Assembly: GCA_026214975.1 (NCBI GenBank)
Contig: CM047806.1
Coordinates: 47,819,947-47,883,946, forward strand
Length of the DNA stretch: 64,000 bases
DNA from: Gentiana macrophylla
Lineage: Eukaryota > Streptophyta > Magnoliopsida > Gentianales > Gentianaceae
Direction of reading: 5' to 3'
Shown here: piece after piece, positions 11,495 through 23,304 of the stretch
Numbering within the stretch: position 1 is the stretch's first letter
How the letters are laid out: each line of letters begins with the position of its first letter
The notes under the pieces: model-generated
The model's input: the letters and a program-made list of their open reading frames with translations, nothing else
Told to the model about the DNA's origin: nothing
The model's database searches: none
Position numbers and translations under genes: made by a program

Positions 11495-13770
11495 ACATTA
11501 AATGAGGTGGCTAATGCATGCAGAATGGTGGCCTAATTCAAAAAATATCTCGTATTAATTGGCATATTTGAATTCATTTATTTTCAAAATGTAATTTAAT
11601 CTCTCGAATATTCTCAGTATCAAATGGATGACTCTAATTTGTATGTAATGGTTTTTTCTTATCATATTTGTATTTATTTATGATCTATATAATTAGTTTA
11701 AAATAGTTTTAGAGGATTATTATTTTTTTGACATATTTGAAATTGTTTATTTAAATGTAATTTAACGTTGAATGACATATTTATTTAATCTGAAAATATT
11801 CGCATTACACCGCAAACATTTGAAGTAAGTTATTTTTGAAAATATAATTGATTGTATGACTATTTGTAATTAAATGGAGTGGCTATTTAGCAAGGAATAA
11901 CTTTAATGTAAGAATATTTCGAATTAATTGGCCAACATTAATATAGTTATTTTTTTAAAATAAAATTTAATGTATAAATATTTGACATTGTAATTTAATG
12001 TTAGAATTATATTGCATTAATTGGTATAATTGAATTTATCATTTTTCGCTAATTATAATTTAATGTAAAAATAAGTCTTATTAGATTCCATTCATTTAGG
12101 TATTTTTGAACATTTAATTTAGTGTAAAAATATTTGGTATTTACAATTAAATGACATAAAGCCACAAAAAGAAAATCGGACAAAATTTATTCAAAAACAA
12201 TAGAAAAAGAATCGGTGAAATGTTAAAAAATGAATTGAATGTCAAAAAATTTGGTATTAAATAGGGCAGCTAACTTGTGGGGATTAACATTAATGTAAGA
12301 ATATTTCGTAATTATTGATAAAATTTAATATAGTTATTTTTAGAAATTTAATTTAATGTAAGAATATATGACATTAATTAGTTTGTTGGTAAATTTTGAA
12401 TAAAGTTATTTTCGAAAATTTGATTTAATGTAAAAGTATTTGGCATTAAATGGAGTGATGTATTTCAAGGAATGACTTTAATGTAAGAATATTCGTATTA
12501 ATTGGCAAATTTGAATAAATTTATTTTGAAAATATAATTTGATGTATGAAAATCTGACATTAAATGTGATGACCAATTTGCAAGGGATTATTTGAATGTA
12601 AGAATATTTCATATTAATTAACAAAGTTGACTAAAGTTATTTTTGAAAATGTAATTTAATATAAGAATTTTTACCATTAAATGAAGTGGCTAATTTGTAG
12701 GGGATGAATTAATGTAAGAATATTTTGTATTAATTAGCCCATTTAAATTTACTTATCTTTTAAAATGTAATTTAATTTAAGAAAATTTTCTATTAATGGA
12801 GGATAATAATTTGTAAGGGATAGAATTTTTTGCTTAATATATTTTATAAGGGATAATTATTTTTCTTAGGCATATTTTTTTTCAAAAAGTAATTTACGTA
12901 AGAATATTTTTCTACTGGCATTTTCGTTTAATGTAAAAATATTTCTGATTAAATGACACAAATAAATTTATTTATTGTTAAAAATATAATTGAATGTAAG
13001 AATATTCGGGATTAAATATTTTAGATATTATTGCCAAAGTTGAATACATATTTTTTTTAAATGTAATTTAATTCAAGAATATGTGTCATTAAATGAGGTG
13101 GCTAATTTGTAAAGAATGAATTAATTTAAGAATATTTATTATTAATTATCATATCTGAATATATTTATCATTCAAAATGTGATTTATTTTAAGAAAATTT
13201 TGTATTAATGGAGTACGTTAATTTGTAAGCATGATATTATTCTCAACATATTGAATTTATTTATGTTTCATAAAATTAATGTAATATAGTTTTAGAGGGT
13301 TATTTTTCTTTGGCATATTTGACTTTATATTTACTTTCAAAAATTAATTTAATGTAACTTTGAAAGACATTTTTGTTTAATGTAAAATATTTCGCATTAA
13401 ATGACATAATTAAATTTAGCTATTGTTGAAAATATAAATGAATGTAAGAATTTTTAGTATTAAATATTTCAGTATTAATTGGCAAATTTGAATAAATTTA
13501 TTTTTGGAAATGTAATGTAATGTAAAGTTATTTGGAACTAAATGTGATGGCTAATTTATGAGAGATGACTTTAATGTCGAATATTTCGTATTAATCGATT
13601 GTGATTTGAATAAAGTTGATTTTGAAAATGTAATTTAAGGTAAGGATTTTGGCATTAAATGGGATGGCTAATTTGCATGATTTGACTTTCATGTAAGAAT
13701 ATTTCGTATTAATTGTCGAATTTGAATAAAGTTATTTTTGAAAGTTATTTCAGATTAATTGGTTGATTCT
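11495..13770. repeat. Degenerate satellite, period about 115 bp
   Basis: A recurring unit contains, in order, ATTAAATG..GTGGCTAATTTG, AATGTAAGAATATTTCGTATT, AATTGGCAAATTTGAATAAA and GTTATTTTTGAAAATGTAATTTAATG-like segments. Successive anchors near 12445, 12557 and 12671, and again near 13530 and 13645, lie about 113-116 bp apart. Copies are much diverged and some are shortened. Roughly twenty units would fit. The array starts directly after the pyrimidine-rich array. Confidence 0.8.
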
Positions 13771-15470
13771 ATTATGTTTTCCCTAATTTAAATAATAATA
13801 AAAATTAAAAATGAATATGCAAATCAATCAAAAAAGAAATCAATAACAGTAAAATCAAATAATATAGATCAACGATATCAATTATTAAAAATAGAAAAGG
13901 AAAAATAATCAAAATCCTTGATTGATTATTTTTTTTAAGTATCAGATTATTGATTATTATTAAAAACCAAAAATAAAAAACGATTCCAAATTTTTTAGGG
14001 GAAAAACAACTCATTATTAATATGAAAATCAATCAAGGATTTAAATTATAATAAATTTGAAAAGTAATACGTAAATCAATAAAATTAAAAATCAATTAAA
14101 AATAGGAAAACAATCAAACAATCAATTAATAATCACTTTGCATGTCATCATGTTGACATTACACAAAATCCACATGTGGTTGTATACATGACGTGTTGCT
14201 TTTGTAAGACTGAGAAAAATGAAATTGTATACCAAGAAAATTGGGGAAAAACATGCTAAGCGTAAGAAATGAAATTGAAACATTTCTCCGCATTTAAAAC
14301 ACAACACAAATAACTATGATTGAAGCATATACATAGAAAAAACATTAGTTTTCTCAACAACCAAAAGACCCACTCATAAACACGAAAGAATTTATCAAAA
14401 AAAGAAAAGGAATAAGGCTAACTCGTCGGATCGATTAATATGACAAAAATCGTAAGTAAAATATCTCGGCTTTTATCTCCGCTCTTTTGCCCGACTTCAA
14501 CTTTCCAAAACGTATTGTAATTCTAATCCTCGTGGAAACAAAAATAGAGGAAAAACAGAATAGAAAATACTTTCAATGTTTGGATTGATGAACAACGCAA
14601 GAACCACTTAAGTGGAGGAATTGGAATGCAAATGTGGGAGAACAATTATTGTAAATGTAAATGCATTACTGAAAGAAAAAAAACGCGCCAAGCCCGGAAT
14701 GTTGAAATGGGAGATTTGCATGGAAAAGAAGGTAAAAAAGGGTTTTAAATTGGATTTGGCCGGGGGAATTTTTTTTAACATAATAGCAAATCACTACTGT
14801 AAAATAAACAATATTTTGTAAACATATTCTCACCGCTTTAATTTTAAAATTACTCAAATTCGAATTTGAAGCGTATGATATAATTACTTAATACATTAAA
14901 TGTGCAAGAAAAACTTGAAGGAAACAAAATACTTTTGAAATGAAGACTGAAAACGTACCTTCACTGAAAAAATCAGGTTGCTTACGACTGCTTTTGAACT
15001 TGAATCTTCGGTGATTAAAAATAATAATAATAAACAGAATAATAAAGAGCGGGTGATGAAACAGAGGATGTAATTTTTTTTAACACAATTAGGACGGATG
15101 AGGAGTAATGTAGAGTTTAGGTGAATGAGATGGAGAAATGGGAGTGGATGACCTTATGGCGATGTAGAAGAACGTGGTTGGAATTAATGTGTGGGGGGAA
15201 TTTAACCAAGAAATTCAAGAGAGCACTAATTTGCTTATTCAGTCATTACAGTTTTTTGCATGTGGGAAAGAAATTTTGATATGGAATGATTTGCCGAGAT
15301 TTTTTTTTAATTTCCCTGTAGAGGAATATTTTGTTTTATGTCAAATAATAATATTTTAGGAAACTATCGGGGTGTATTGATTCGAAATTTAAAATGTTTT
15401 TTTTTGGAAATGCCATCGATTCGAATTTTAAAATGTTTTTTTTTGGGTAAAGCCATTTTTTTTTTCGGAA
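13771..15470. other. AT-rich Helitron interior without recognised genes
   Basis: Open frames here are short and A/T-driven. The sequence contains several AATCAATCAAAAAT-like simple stretches (13.79-14.1 kb) and a near-duplicate phrase GAAATTTAAAATG/GAATTTTAAAATG followed by TTTTTTTTT at 15385-15445. Nothing further is supported. Confidence 0.5.
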
Positions 15471-15472
15471 AT

Positions 15473-15575
15473 GGAGCGGGTCAATTGGGTAATCGGGCTA
15501 AATTCCTTCCTCTATATATTATATATAGATATATAATAAAATCAATTTTGACCCAAACCCACTTTGACCCGCTCC
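15473..15575. other. Head-to-head Helitron 5' junction
   Basis: The near-palindrome TCTATATATTATATATAGA at 15511-15529 can serve as the 5' terminus of a Helitron in either direction. It is flanked by an inverted pair, GGAGCGGGTCAA at 15473-15484 and TTGACCCGCTCC at 15564-15575, at about equal distance (45 and 53 bp), so both elements share subterminal sequence. Confidence 0.7.
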
Positions 15576-15982
15576 GAATCCGGTTATACTCATTTAAAAA
15601 TAAAAAAACAGAATATCTCCTCATTAATTAAAGGATTTCAAAATTGAATGGCAATTAAAAAGAATTTTGACTCACATGCGGAATGATAAAACACAATCCC
15701 CTCGATTACAAAATCTATTCCAGCAATAGTTCCTCCATTTCAAAATCTCCATTAATTCTCCAAAGCAAGGGAAAAAAGGCTCTTCATATCAAATCCCGTT
15801 GCCCACAATTTTTAGTTTTCATATAAAACCGAAAACTCAGATTGTTCCTGTAACTCAATGCTTGACCCTGGTTGGGAAATAATTCATCTCCATGCATGGG
15901 ATGTGCCGCCACAATCTGCATCTCGCATATACAAGGTACGGTTTGTGACCACTTTGTTTCAAATTCTTTAAGGATTTATGTG

Positions 15983-16161
15983 GCTGCTGGTTACGGTTTG
16001 ATGAATTTGCAAGCACATGTAAATCACTCTTTTTCTTTTCTTCAGATTCCTTTGACGTGTTTATGTGCGAATTCGGCTCCTGCTTGCGGTTTCATGGATT
16101 TGCAGGCAACTGTAAATCACTCCTTTTTTTTCATCAGATTGACACGTTTATGTGCGAATTC
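15983..16161 (+). repeat. Tandem duplication of about 90 bp
   Basis: Two adjacent copies share GGTTACGG/GCTTGCGGTTT, ATGAATTTGCA/ATGGATTTGCAGG, TGTAAATCACTC and TTTATGTGCGAATTC. Copy boundaries fall near 16076. Confidence 0.8.
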
Positions 16162-18291
16162 TTATTCTTTCTTTCAAACTATATTGTATTGATACGAGTT
16201 GTGTTTCATTTTCTTTGTTTTTTTTTTTTGTTGAATTTTGATTTGTGAATGATTTTGTGTGTTATAACCCTCTACATAGCTGTTCATTGGCTCTTTCAAA
16301 ATTTCCTTGAACATAACTTATTGATGGCTGAGTGATTCTCTATTCGGAATGCAAAGTAGGTGGGATTTCATGTAATTCATTCATTATTGAGATGGCTAAA
16401 GGTGATCAACGAATTATGGGTTTGAAGTGAAAGGGCTTTGTTTACAAGATATTTGTTAATTCTCTATTTCTTATATTTGTTAATTTTCCTATTTTAATAC
16501 AATTTTCTCATTCTTTGTTGCTTTCTTATATTCCTTTACTTGATCCATATATTTTACAAGGACCAAATATTTTTGGGTTATGCATACTGATTCGGGAGTA
16601 AAAAACACTCGGGACTTTTCTTATAATAAGGTGAAAACTTACTTTTTGTCTTTGTACATCATCGGCATTTATTTTGATGTAAAATGGGTTTGTTGATGTT
16701 ACTTGAATTGGCAATGCCAAAACTTTATTTTGGTAGCATATGTCAGCTTTTGTTATTTGGAATGCTACATTTTTTATGAAATTAGTTTGTGATGCATGCA
16801 AACTCTCTTTAAAATTTTTGCTTAAAACACTTTATTGATCTTTTTGTATTCTCTTTCTTGACTTGATAATGTCATTTTCACTTGGATATAGAAATTATGT
16901 CGAAAATAAAGAGGTTATTTGTGATACATCCTCATACAGAGACAGACTGAGAAGACATCGCTCTTGAAGAAAACAAATGTATCAAAGAAGTTCACGGGTG
17001 AAATAGTGGAGTCATTTGTCAAGTGAGTTCTTCACTTTCAGTCATTCAAATTTTTTACTAATGTTTTTCCTTGAGCATTATTGGATTATATGGATGTTCA
17101 TTGTCAAATTGCAGGGACTGAACCTACATTGTGAAGATTCTTGGCAAACTTGGTTGTAGCTTTGCATGTACCCGAGGCATTGGTTTCTCGAATTAAGACA
17201 TTTTCTATTTAGACAATGGCACACACATTTGTTACATATGGGTTCAGCCACATTTCGTCAACTCGTGTTGGAATTTAAATTTGATTGAATTGATCCGGTA
17301 TTAATTTTATGATTAGTTCATTATGATCATTAGCAGATTTCTAAATCTATTTTAAAAGATGATAGATGAGGAACTTGTTGTTTTGCAATTTTTTCTTATT
17401 AATCAATAAAAATTACAGGTAAAAAAAACATGAAATCATTTCAATGCATATTCATAGCATTGCAGAACATTTGGAGTTTGATTTGGCCTTATGAACCCAT
17501 TATTTTGACCACTTAAGTTGACGGTGATGGAATCGATCTGTGGAAAAAAAGAGGCCTTCTTGGATCCAAAGTTTTTCTTCCGTGTCTCATGAATTATTCA
17601 TGTTCATTTGTTGTAATGATGATTTGTCCGCATCCTACCGTGTTTGTTGCTGCTAACTCTTCTTTATCTTAGACTGCATGATTCATTTTTTGTTTTTGTT
17701 TTTGTTTTCTTTATTTTATTTCTTGTGAGTGTGGGACTTTGTAGTTTATGTGTTCTACATATGTGGTTTTACTTACGTGGGTTTGCCTTTTTTTTTATGT
17801 GAAAGTATACATCTTTGATGTGTCTTCATTTATGAATTAGATGTCATGAATTAACCAGGGAGTTAATAATTGGTTTTGATTGTGTTTGGAATAGATGGGG
17901 TGGACATGAAAGGTTGAGGCTAAACTCATAAGGTGGGGATTTCAATCAGTGGAACAAAATCGAAGACTAATTACTTAACTATTTGACAACATGAGAGTGG
18001 TATGTAATTAGGATGGTTCACAATCAGGCACAACCGCACAACAAAAAAGCAAGCAGAAAAGACATTCACCATCAGGTAAAACTATCATTATAAACTTTCA
18101 ACAATGGCTCCAACTAAAGGTAATCTCACCAAAAAGAATAACTAAATGTTGTAAATTGTTGATGACTGGTAGGAACTCACAGTTGCTCATATATGATGAT
18201 TTTTTGCCCAAAAAGGATGTTGACAAGCGTAGGATTATCACACGGTCCATGGGTTAGGGGCAAAGATTTGGAAAGTGGAGTGGAAGTGGAG

Positions 18292-18497
18292 TGGTATGTA
18301 GAACCTAAGTGTAGATTCTACACAAAGTTTTTTAGAATGTGGATCATATTCTAGGCTATGTAAATTTAATTATATTCTTTTCAACTTTCAATTTTTCCCG
18401 TGGAGGGGTATGTAGAACCTAAGTGTGTATATACTATATGTAAGTTTTTAAAATGTGGATCATATTCTACACTATGTAAATTTAATTATATTCTATC
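18292..18497 (+). repeat. Tandem duplication of about 110 bp near Helitron 3' end
   Basis: Two copies share GGTATGTAGAACCTAAGTGT, AATGTGGATCATATTCTA and CTATGTAAATTTAATTATAT. The spacer and copy interiors differ by indels, so the duplication is not recent. Confidence 0.85.
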
Positions 18498-18588
18498 TGG
18501 GATTGATTTATTATTTTAAATTGGTTTTATTAGTACGTATGTTTATATTTAATATACATCGCCCGTGCATGCACGGGTTTATGACTAG

Positions 18589-18623
<35 letters not shown>

Positions 18624-18839
18624 CTTTTATTCCCCTTATAAAACACCCCATCATAACCCTAATTTTTTTATTTCCTGTTGCATAAGTATTTCAATTAAAA
18701 AACAAATAATAAACAATCTTCCTTTGTAAACTTTGGAATGTTTTCTTTGTTTTAATATTAAGAAGTCCGATGATGGGCTGGACTGTTTGATCATTTCGTA
18801 AAAATAATGGAAAAATATCCAGCTTAATCCAAAGAAGTC

Positions 18840-19740
18840 AAAGATGCTATGCATCGCCAGCTCACCATCAAAGATCTTGGCAAGTTAAGGGCATTGAAGC
18901 TGCAAGAACCCCTGAAGGTCTTCCATCTCTCAAAGAAAGTAGACTCTCAATCATCTAGAAGAGTATAAGTTTTTAGGGGCTAAACCTGCCAAAACACATG
19001 GAATCCAAACAGTCTCTATAGCATAGAGATTCACCTTTGTTAGATGACAATACTGCATATAGATCATTGGTGGGTAAACATACCTCTCTTACTTTCACCA
19101 AACCATATAGAGCTTTTGCAGTTCATCAGTTGAGTCAATTTTTAAACACACCTCCTGAAAGTCACATGAAGGCTATCACTGACTGCTGAGATATTTGAAG
19201 GTTAATCCAGGACAAGGCATTTTGTTCCCAACATGGAACAATCTTGTTTTCAAAGGATTTACTGACAATGACTGGCCGGTTGTCCTGAAACAAGAAAGTC
19301 AGTTTCAGGTTACATGATGTTTTTGGAAGATGCTCCCATTTCTTATAAGGGAAAGAAGCAGACAACTATAGCCAGAAGTTATTCAGAGGCTGAATTTTGG
19401 GTTATGGCTAATGCTGTATGTGAACTTCAGTGGCTAGCCTATATCTTACAAGACTTGAAGATTCATGTTCAATTGTATGCTTTGCTGTTTTGTGATAGTG
19501 TCAATGCTATGCACATTGCTTATGATCCTGTGTTTCAAGAGATGACCAAGCACATTGAGATTGACTGTCATGTTGTAAGAGACAAAGTCAAATCTGGTCT
19601 TATCAAGCTGTTACCTGTGAATACAAAAGAGTAAATTGCTAACATACTCACAAAGGCTTTAGATACACTAATTTTCTCCTGTCTGCTAGAAAAGTTGGGA
19701 ATTTCTATGATTTTTCAAACAGGTTCTAGTGGCTTATGAT
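18840..19740 (+). pseudogene. Copia reverse transcriptase/RNase H remnant
   Basis: Degenerate pol starts near 18860 with LTIKDLGKLR, followed by stops and frameshifts. The best-preserved part (19314-19634) reads like copia RNase H: SYKGKKQTTIARSYSEAEF, then CDSVNAMHIA in place of the usual CDN, then [15 protein letters not shown] and a NILTKAL-like tail. It leads into the polypurine tract and LTR downstream. Upstream gag, protease and integrase are not found. Confidence 0.85.
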
Positions 19741-19803
19741 GTGTTGAGTTCAGTCTGCTGAGTGCAAGTTGTTCTGTGTATCACTCTCAGCTTGACGGGA
19801 GGG

Positions 19804-20131
19804 TGTTACAATATATGTGCTGAGTTCAGTCTACTGATTTCAAGCTACTCAGCTCAGTAAGAAATCAACCGAGCATGTTCAGCTGACAGAACGTAGACTC
19901 GGCAGGACGCTGAGAAATCAGCAGAATGCGGTAGTGTATGCTCAGTTTAGACTTTAGAATGGTTATTCCGTTGTAACAAACTATGTAACTTCCATTAACC
20001 GATTCACGAGGTGTATGATGTTATATATACCACATGATCAGTACATTTGTAACTTAATTCTTTTGGTTATTCTCTAAATAATAATACTTCCACATTTTTC
20101 TTTAATTTTCATTGTGCTTACAACTTCAACA
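19804..20131 (+). mobile_element. 3' LTR of copia element
   Basis: The purine-rich GACGGGAGGG precedes TGTTACAATATATG, and the LTR ends ACTTCAACA, giving TG...CA termini and 328 bp. It contains ATATATACCACATG as a probable TATA region and CTAAATAATAA near its end. CAGCTGAG words tie it to the fragment at about 5205-5700. Confidence 0.75.
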
Positions 20132-21375
20132 GTTGCGGGGTCTTCTACTGAGAGCACCAAAATGGGTCCGATGAAAGCATTGAGGGGAATTATGATTCCC
20201 CCAATAAGCCAGTACATCTGATTCTGTTGTGATCGTTGTTGATAGCGGTGATTTTGATGACCATGTTGTCCTAAGGGAGCCCGAGGTTAAAGAGAAGGCT
20301 TTTTGCTGACCCCATCCTCTCTCAAAAGAGTCTACCAAGCCCTTAGGACATCCTCCATATTCTTGTCGATACAACGGAATGGGCGAGTCTGGCTCTTGAT
20401 ATGACTTTCTTTTGCCCGAGTTGGGTCTTGAACGTAAGATCTCAACTGTATGATCCAGTGGTAGCCCGTGATTGGGCTCAAGAAAATATCCCTCCACATG
20501 ATGGCCTTCTGGCTCTTCACCATTCTGATACTGAGTTGGCTAATATGTCCTTCCAAACATTGGCAATGGTGAGCTATTTGTACCTTTTATTGCTTCTTTT
20601 TGGATCTCTACTTCATGTATTTCTTGTTTCTGACAAGGCATTCTCTTTTCGTATAACCACTTGTGGCAGCTGTAGCTGAGCTTGCACGCACTTCAACGAC
20701 CGGGTCGGGATAATGAGTTTCAGGCAGCAATCGGGTCAAGATGATGAGTTTTAGGCTATTATTGATCAGCTCAAAGACAAGCTTGCCTCTCTCTCGGCAA
20801 TTTGAAGAGTCGGAGAAAGCTAAGGTTGTGGCTATAAGGGTTGTTGAAGAGCTAGGTGCCTAGTGACCAAGCTTATAATGTAGAAAAATAAGTTCGAGGA
20901 GGACAACAAAAAACTCTCTACCGAAATAAAGCAAGCATCGAGCATGGGGCTTGTCCTCAGGCCAAAGTTGTTGAGATGGTGGCCTCCTATGAGAATGAAA
21001 TAAAAGCTTTGACAACCGAGAACTAGGCAAGGCTAAAGGCTAAAAATGAGAAGCATGCGGACGAGCATAAGTGAGTTGTTTGGGAATAAAAGAATTCTGA
21101 CTTTTTATGCGAGGAGCTGGAAGTTCTTATGATGTCTGTCCTTAAACATGGTTATACCAATAAGTGTGACCAGAGGTGTACCCGAATCATCATATACTTT
21201 CGAGTCTTTACGAGCCAGGTCTGGTAATGGTTTATAGCACTAACCTAGCCGGGCTCTAATTTGATGTAGACGTGGTGGCTAATTACCGTACTGCTGAGGA
21301 TTCTAGGATCGCACCCTCTCCGCCTATGGCTTCTGATGAAGCTTTTACTTTTGATGTAATGCACGCCGGCTCAAC
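20132..21375 (+). other. Decayed coding-like stretch, coiled-coil character
   Basis: Broken plus-strand frames yield short Lys/Glu-rich segments (KFEEDNKKLSTEIKQASS, then ASYENEIKALTTEN, then LKAKNEKHADEHK) interrupted by stops. The pattern suggests a long coiled-coil protein such as those carried by some plant transposons or gag-like genes, but no diagnostic domain was found. A segment near 20400-20560 (VVARDWAQENIPPHDG) belongs to the same decayed run. Family is unknown. Confidence 0.45.
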
Positions 21376-21434
21376 CCACTAACCCATCTTACCTTACCCT
21401 ACCCCACCATACATACCCTAGCTCATTCTTGCAT
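21376..21434 (+). repeat. ACCCT-type repeat, left segment
   Basis: TTACCTTACCCTACCCCACC-like text resembles the array at 10.74-11.48 kb. It continues at 23246-23296 and 25668-25880 once the two insertions between are removed. Confidence 0.75.
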
Positions 21435-21439
21435 CCACC

Positions 21440-23245
21440 TGCTGGATATACAGAAACCCGAATCCGGATCCGATCCATAATTGGATCGTCAGATCTGATT
21501 CACAGCACCGATCGAGACACTCGATCTTGCACAACGGAAGCTACAAATAAATTCGCATGCCATTTTACCACGATTTGATTCGCATAAAGAATTAATAATC
21601 TATAAGAAGGTTAGTAGATTTACCCAACCGGAGAGAAGCCGTGATCTTCCGGATTGTATCTCCAAGCGACGACTGGTGGCCGTCGATCCTCATAGTAGAA
21701 CCTCCTCGAATATGCTTAAGAAAAACCCTAGTTTTTCTTCTTCCAATGGCTAAAACAAGAAAACAAAATTTCTCTCTTTTATTAAAAAAAGGTGCGTCCC
21801 TTTTTCTTCAATAATGGCGTGGTTTTTTCTGGTTAAATTTTGTGTTGGGAGAAACTCTCTTTTTATAAGAAAATAACTAATAAGTGTTTATCTTTTACAC
21901 ACAAATTTATCTTTTCCTTTTAGGAAAATAAAACCTTTATCCAATAAGAAAAAAAATTTCCTATTTATCCAATAAGAAAACTAATTTCTTATTTATAATT
22001 ATTTAACATATAAATAATTACATTATCCACATTATAATTAATTAGGAGAAAATTTCTTTTCCCAAAACCAAATAAAAGTGGCGCCATTTTTATGTCAATT
22101 GGGATAATAGAAAATGTCTTTTTTATTTTATATATTATTTACCAAATAAATAATATTCGCATATTTATTAAATATACCAACTATTTAATTTATTCTCGAG
22201 GTTCTATAAAACGAGAAAACACTCGCGTGTTAGAAGCCAACCCGGGGACCATGCTCCTCAGATTTACGGATTCGAAGGGGGCCTCAGGCCCTACTTAGTT
22301 GACACCTATAACCAGTAGCTACAATAAATTGAATAAAATATTCATCGAACATAATATTTCTACTCAACTCATTAATTCCGGAATTACGTCATCATAAATC
22401 CGAAACTGAACTCTATCGATTATAGATATAACTTTTTTTTAAAACGTCGAGTTGATAAGTGTCTATTGATATAACTATTACATACAGACTAACCCTCCAT
22501 AGACTATCCGTAATGAAGCGGGAATATTTCCGTAAACCTTCTTCAATACATCTTATCCTTATTTACCATTAACCCACTAATGATCAATTAGTTCATAACC
22601 AATACGAACTCCTGGGATCGATCAGTTTCTTGGATTAACAAATAAGAGGATTATCTTTCTACTTTCCGCAGGAAGGAATGAATTCCATATCTGTGAGACA
22701 CACACTTCTCACTCATCCCAGAATAGTGCCAACGTGAAAGTGATTCGGACCGTGCCTCTTAGCGATCCTTAACGAACACATCAAACCCTATCCTGAAACC
22801 AGCAGGAGTATGCAATCACTTCAGGATTAAGGTTAATCCATATATGATCATCTTGTGATTTAATAAGATTTCTCAATCACGGAATTATATGAGAAATGCA
22901 GATTAAATCGGTCCAGTCCTATATGACTACATCATATATAAATGCCCCAGTTAGACAACCAATGTCGACGGTCCGGATAAGACGGTTACACCATAAAGTG
23001 TTCTGAGCGCATTAATGGTGGTTTAATCAATAGACCTCATACTTTGATTAACTTCACCACGGACTAACATTTCAAGTGTATCACCATAAATTTAATCCTC
23101 ATGTGTGACACACACTAAGTTATATGGGGTTTTCAGTAATGTATTACTTACAAGCACAAAGCAAGTAATAAGATGAGAATAAATCTGTCATTTATTAATT
23201 CTAAAAATAATTACATAAATTGTCTTTCGGGCGCTACTTCCAACA
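21440..23245 (-). mobile_element. Solo LTR, Angela/BARE-like copia, minus strand
   Basis: Read on the minus strand it starts TGTTGGAAGTAGCGCCCGAA and ends ATATCCAGCA (1806 bp). The start resembles the TGTTGGAAATATGCCC type of Angela/BARE LTRs. A perfect 5-bp duplication CCACC flanks it (21435-21439 and 23246-23250), and no internal coding sequence is present, so it is a solo LTR. Long stretches match the LTR at 59539-61379 (for example the CTCCATAGACT and ACATCTTATCCTTA/ACATCTTGTCCTTA blocks). Confidence 0.85.
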
Positions 23246-23304
23246 CCACCCTACCATGCGTACCTTACCTCACCACCCACCGTACCTACTCTTTCTCACC
23301 TCCC

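Larger units (their letters stand above)
10220..15529 (-). mobile_element. Non-autonomous Helitron, minus strand
   Basis: The minus-strand 3' end has a GC-rich hairpin (CCCGTGCA-A-TGCACGGG at 10247-10231) followed by TTATTGA and CTAG, with T as the next host base: the classical Helitron 3' structure. The 5' end is placed at TCTATATATAATATATAG read leftwards from 15529, preceded by A. No Rep/helicase coding was recognised, so it is non-autonomous. Its body holds an ACCCT-type array (10.74-11.48 kb), a degenerate satellite of about 115 bp (11.5-13.77 kb), and an AT-rich unassigned part (13.8-15.5 kb). The 3' end is well supported, the 5' end is an inference. Confidence 0.7.
15511..18588 (+). 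mobile_element. Non-autonomous Helitron, plus strand
   Basis: The 3' end carries a perfect 16-bp hairpin palindrome CCCGTGCATGCACGGG (18562-18577), then TTTATGA and CTAG (18585-18588), followed by T in a TA-rich target. The 5' end TCTATATATTATATATAG followed by TAATAAAATC matches the style of plant Helitron 5' ends. The body contains no recognised Rep or helicase. It shows two local tandem duplications (15.98-16.16 and 18.29-18.50 kb) and a short possible coding scrap near 16940-17020. The terminal hairpin is nearly identical to that of the minus-strand Helitron to its left. Confidence 0.7.
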
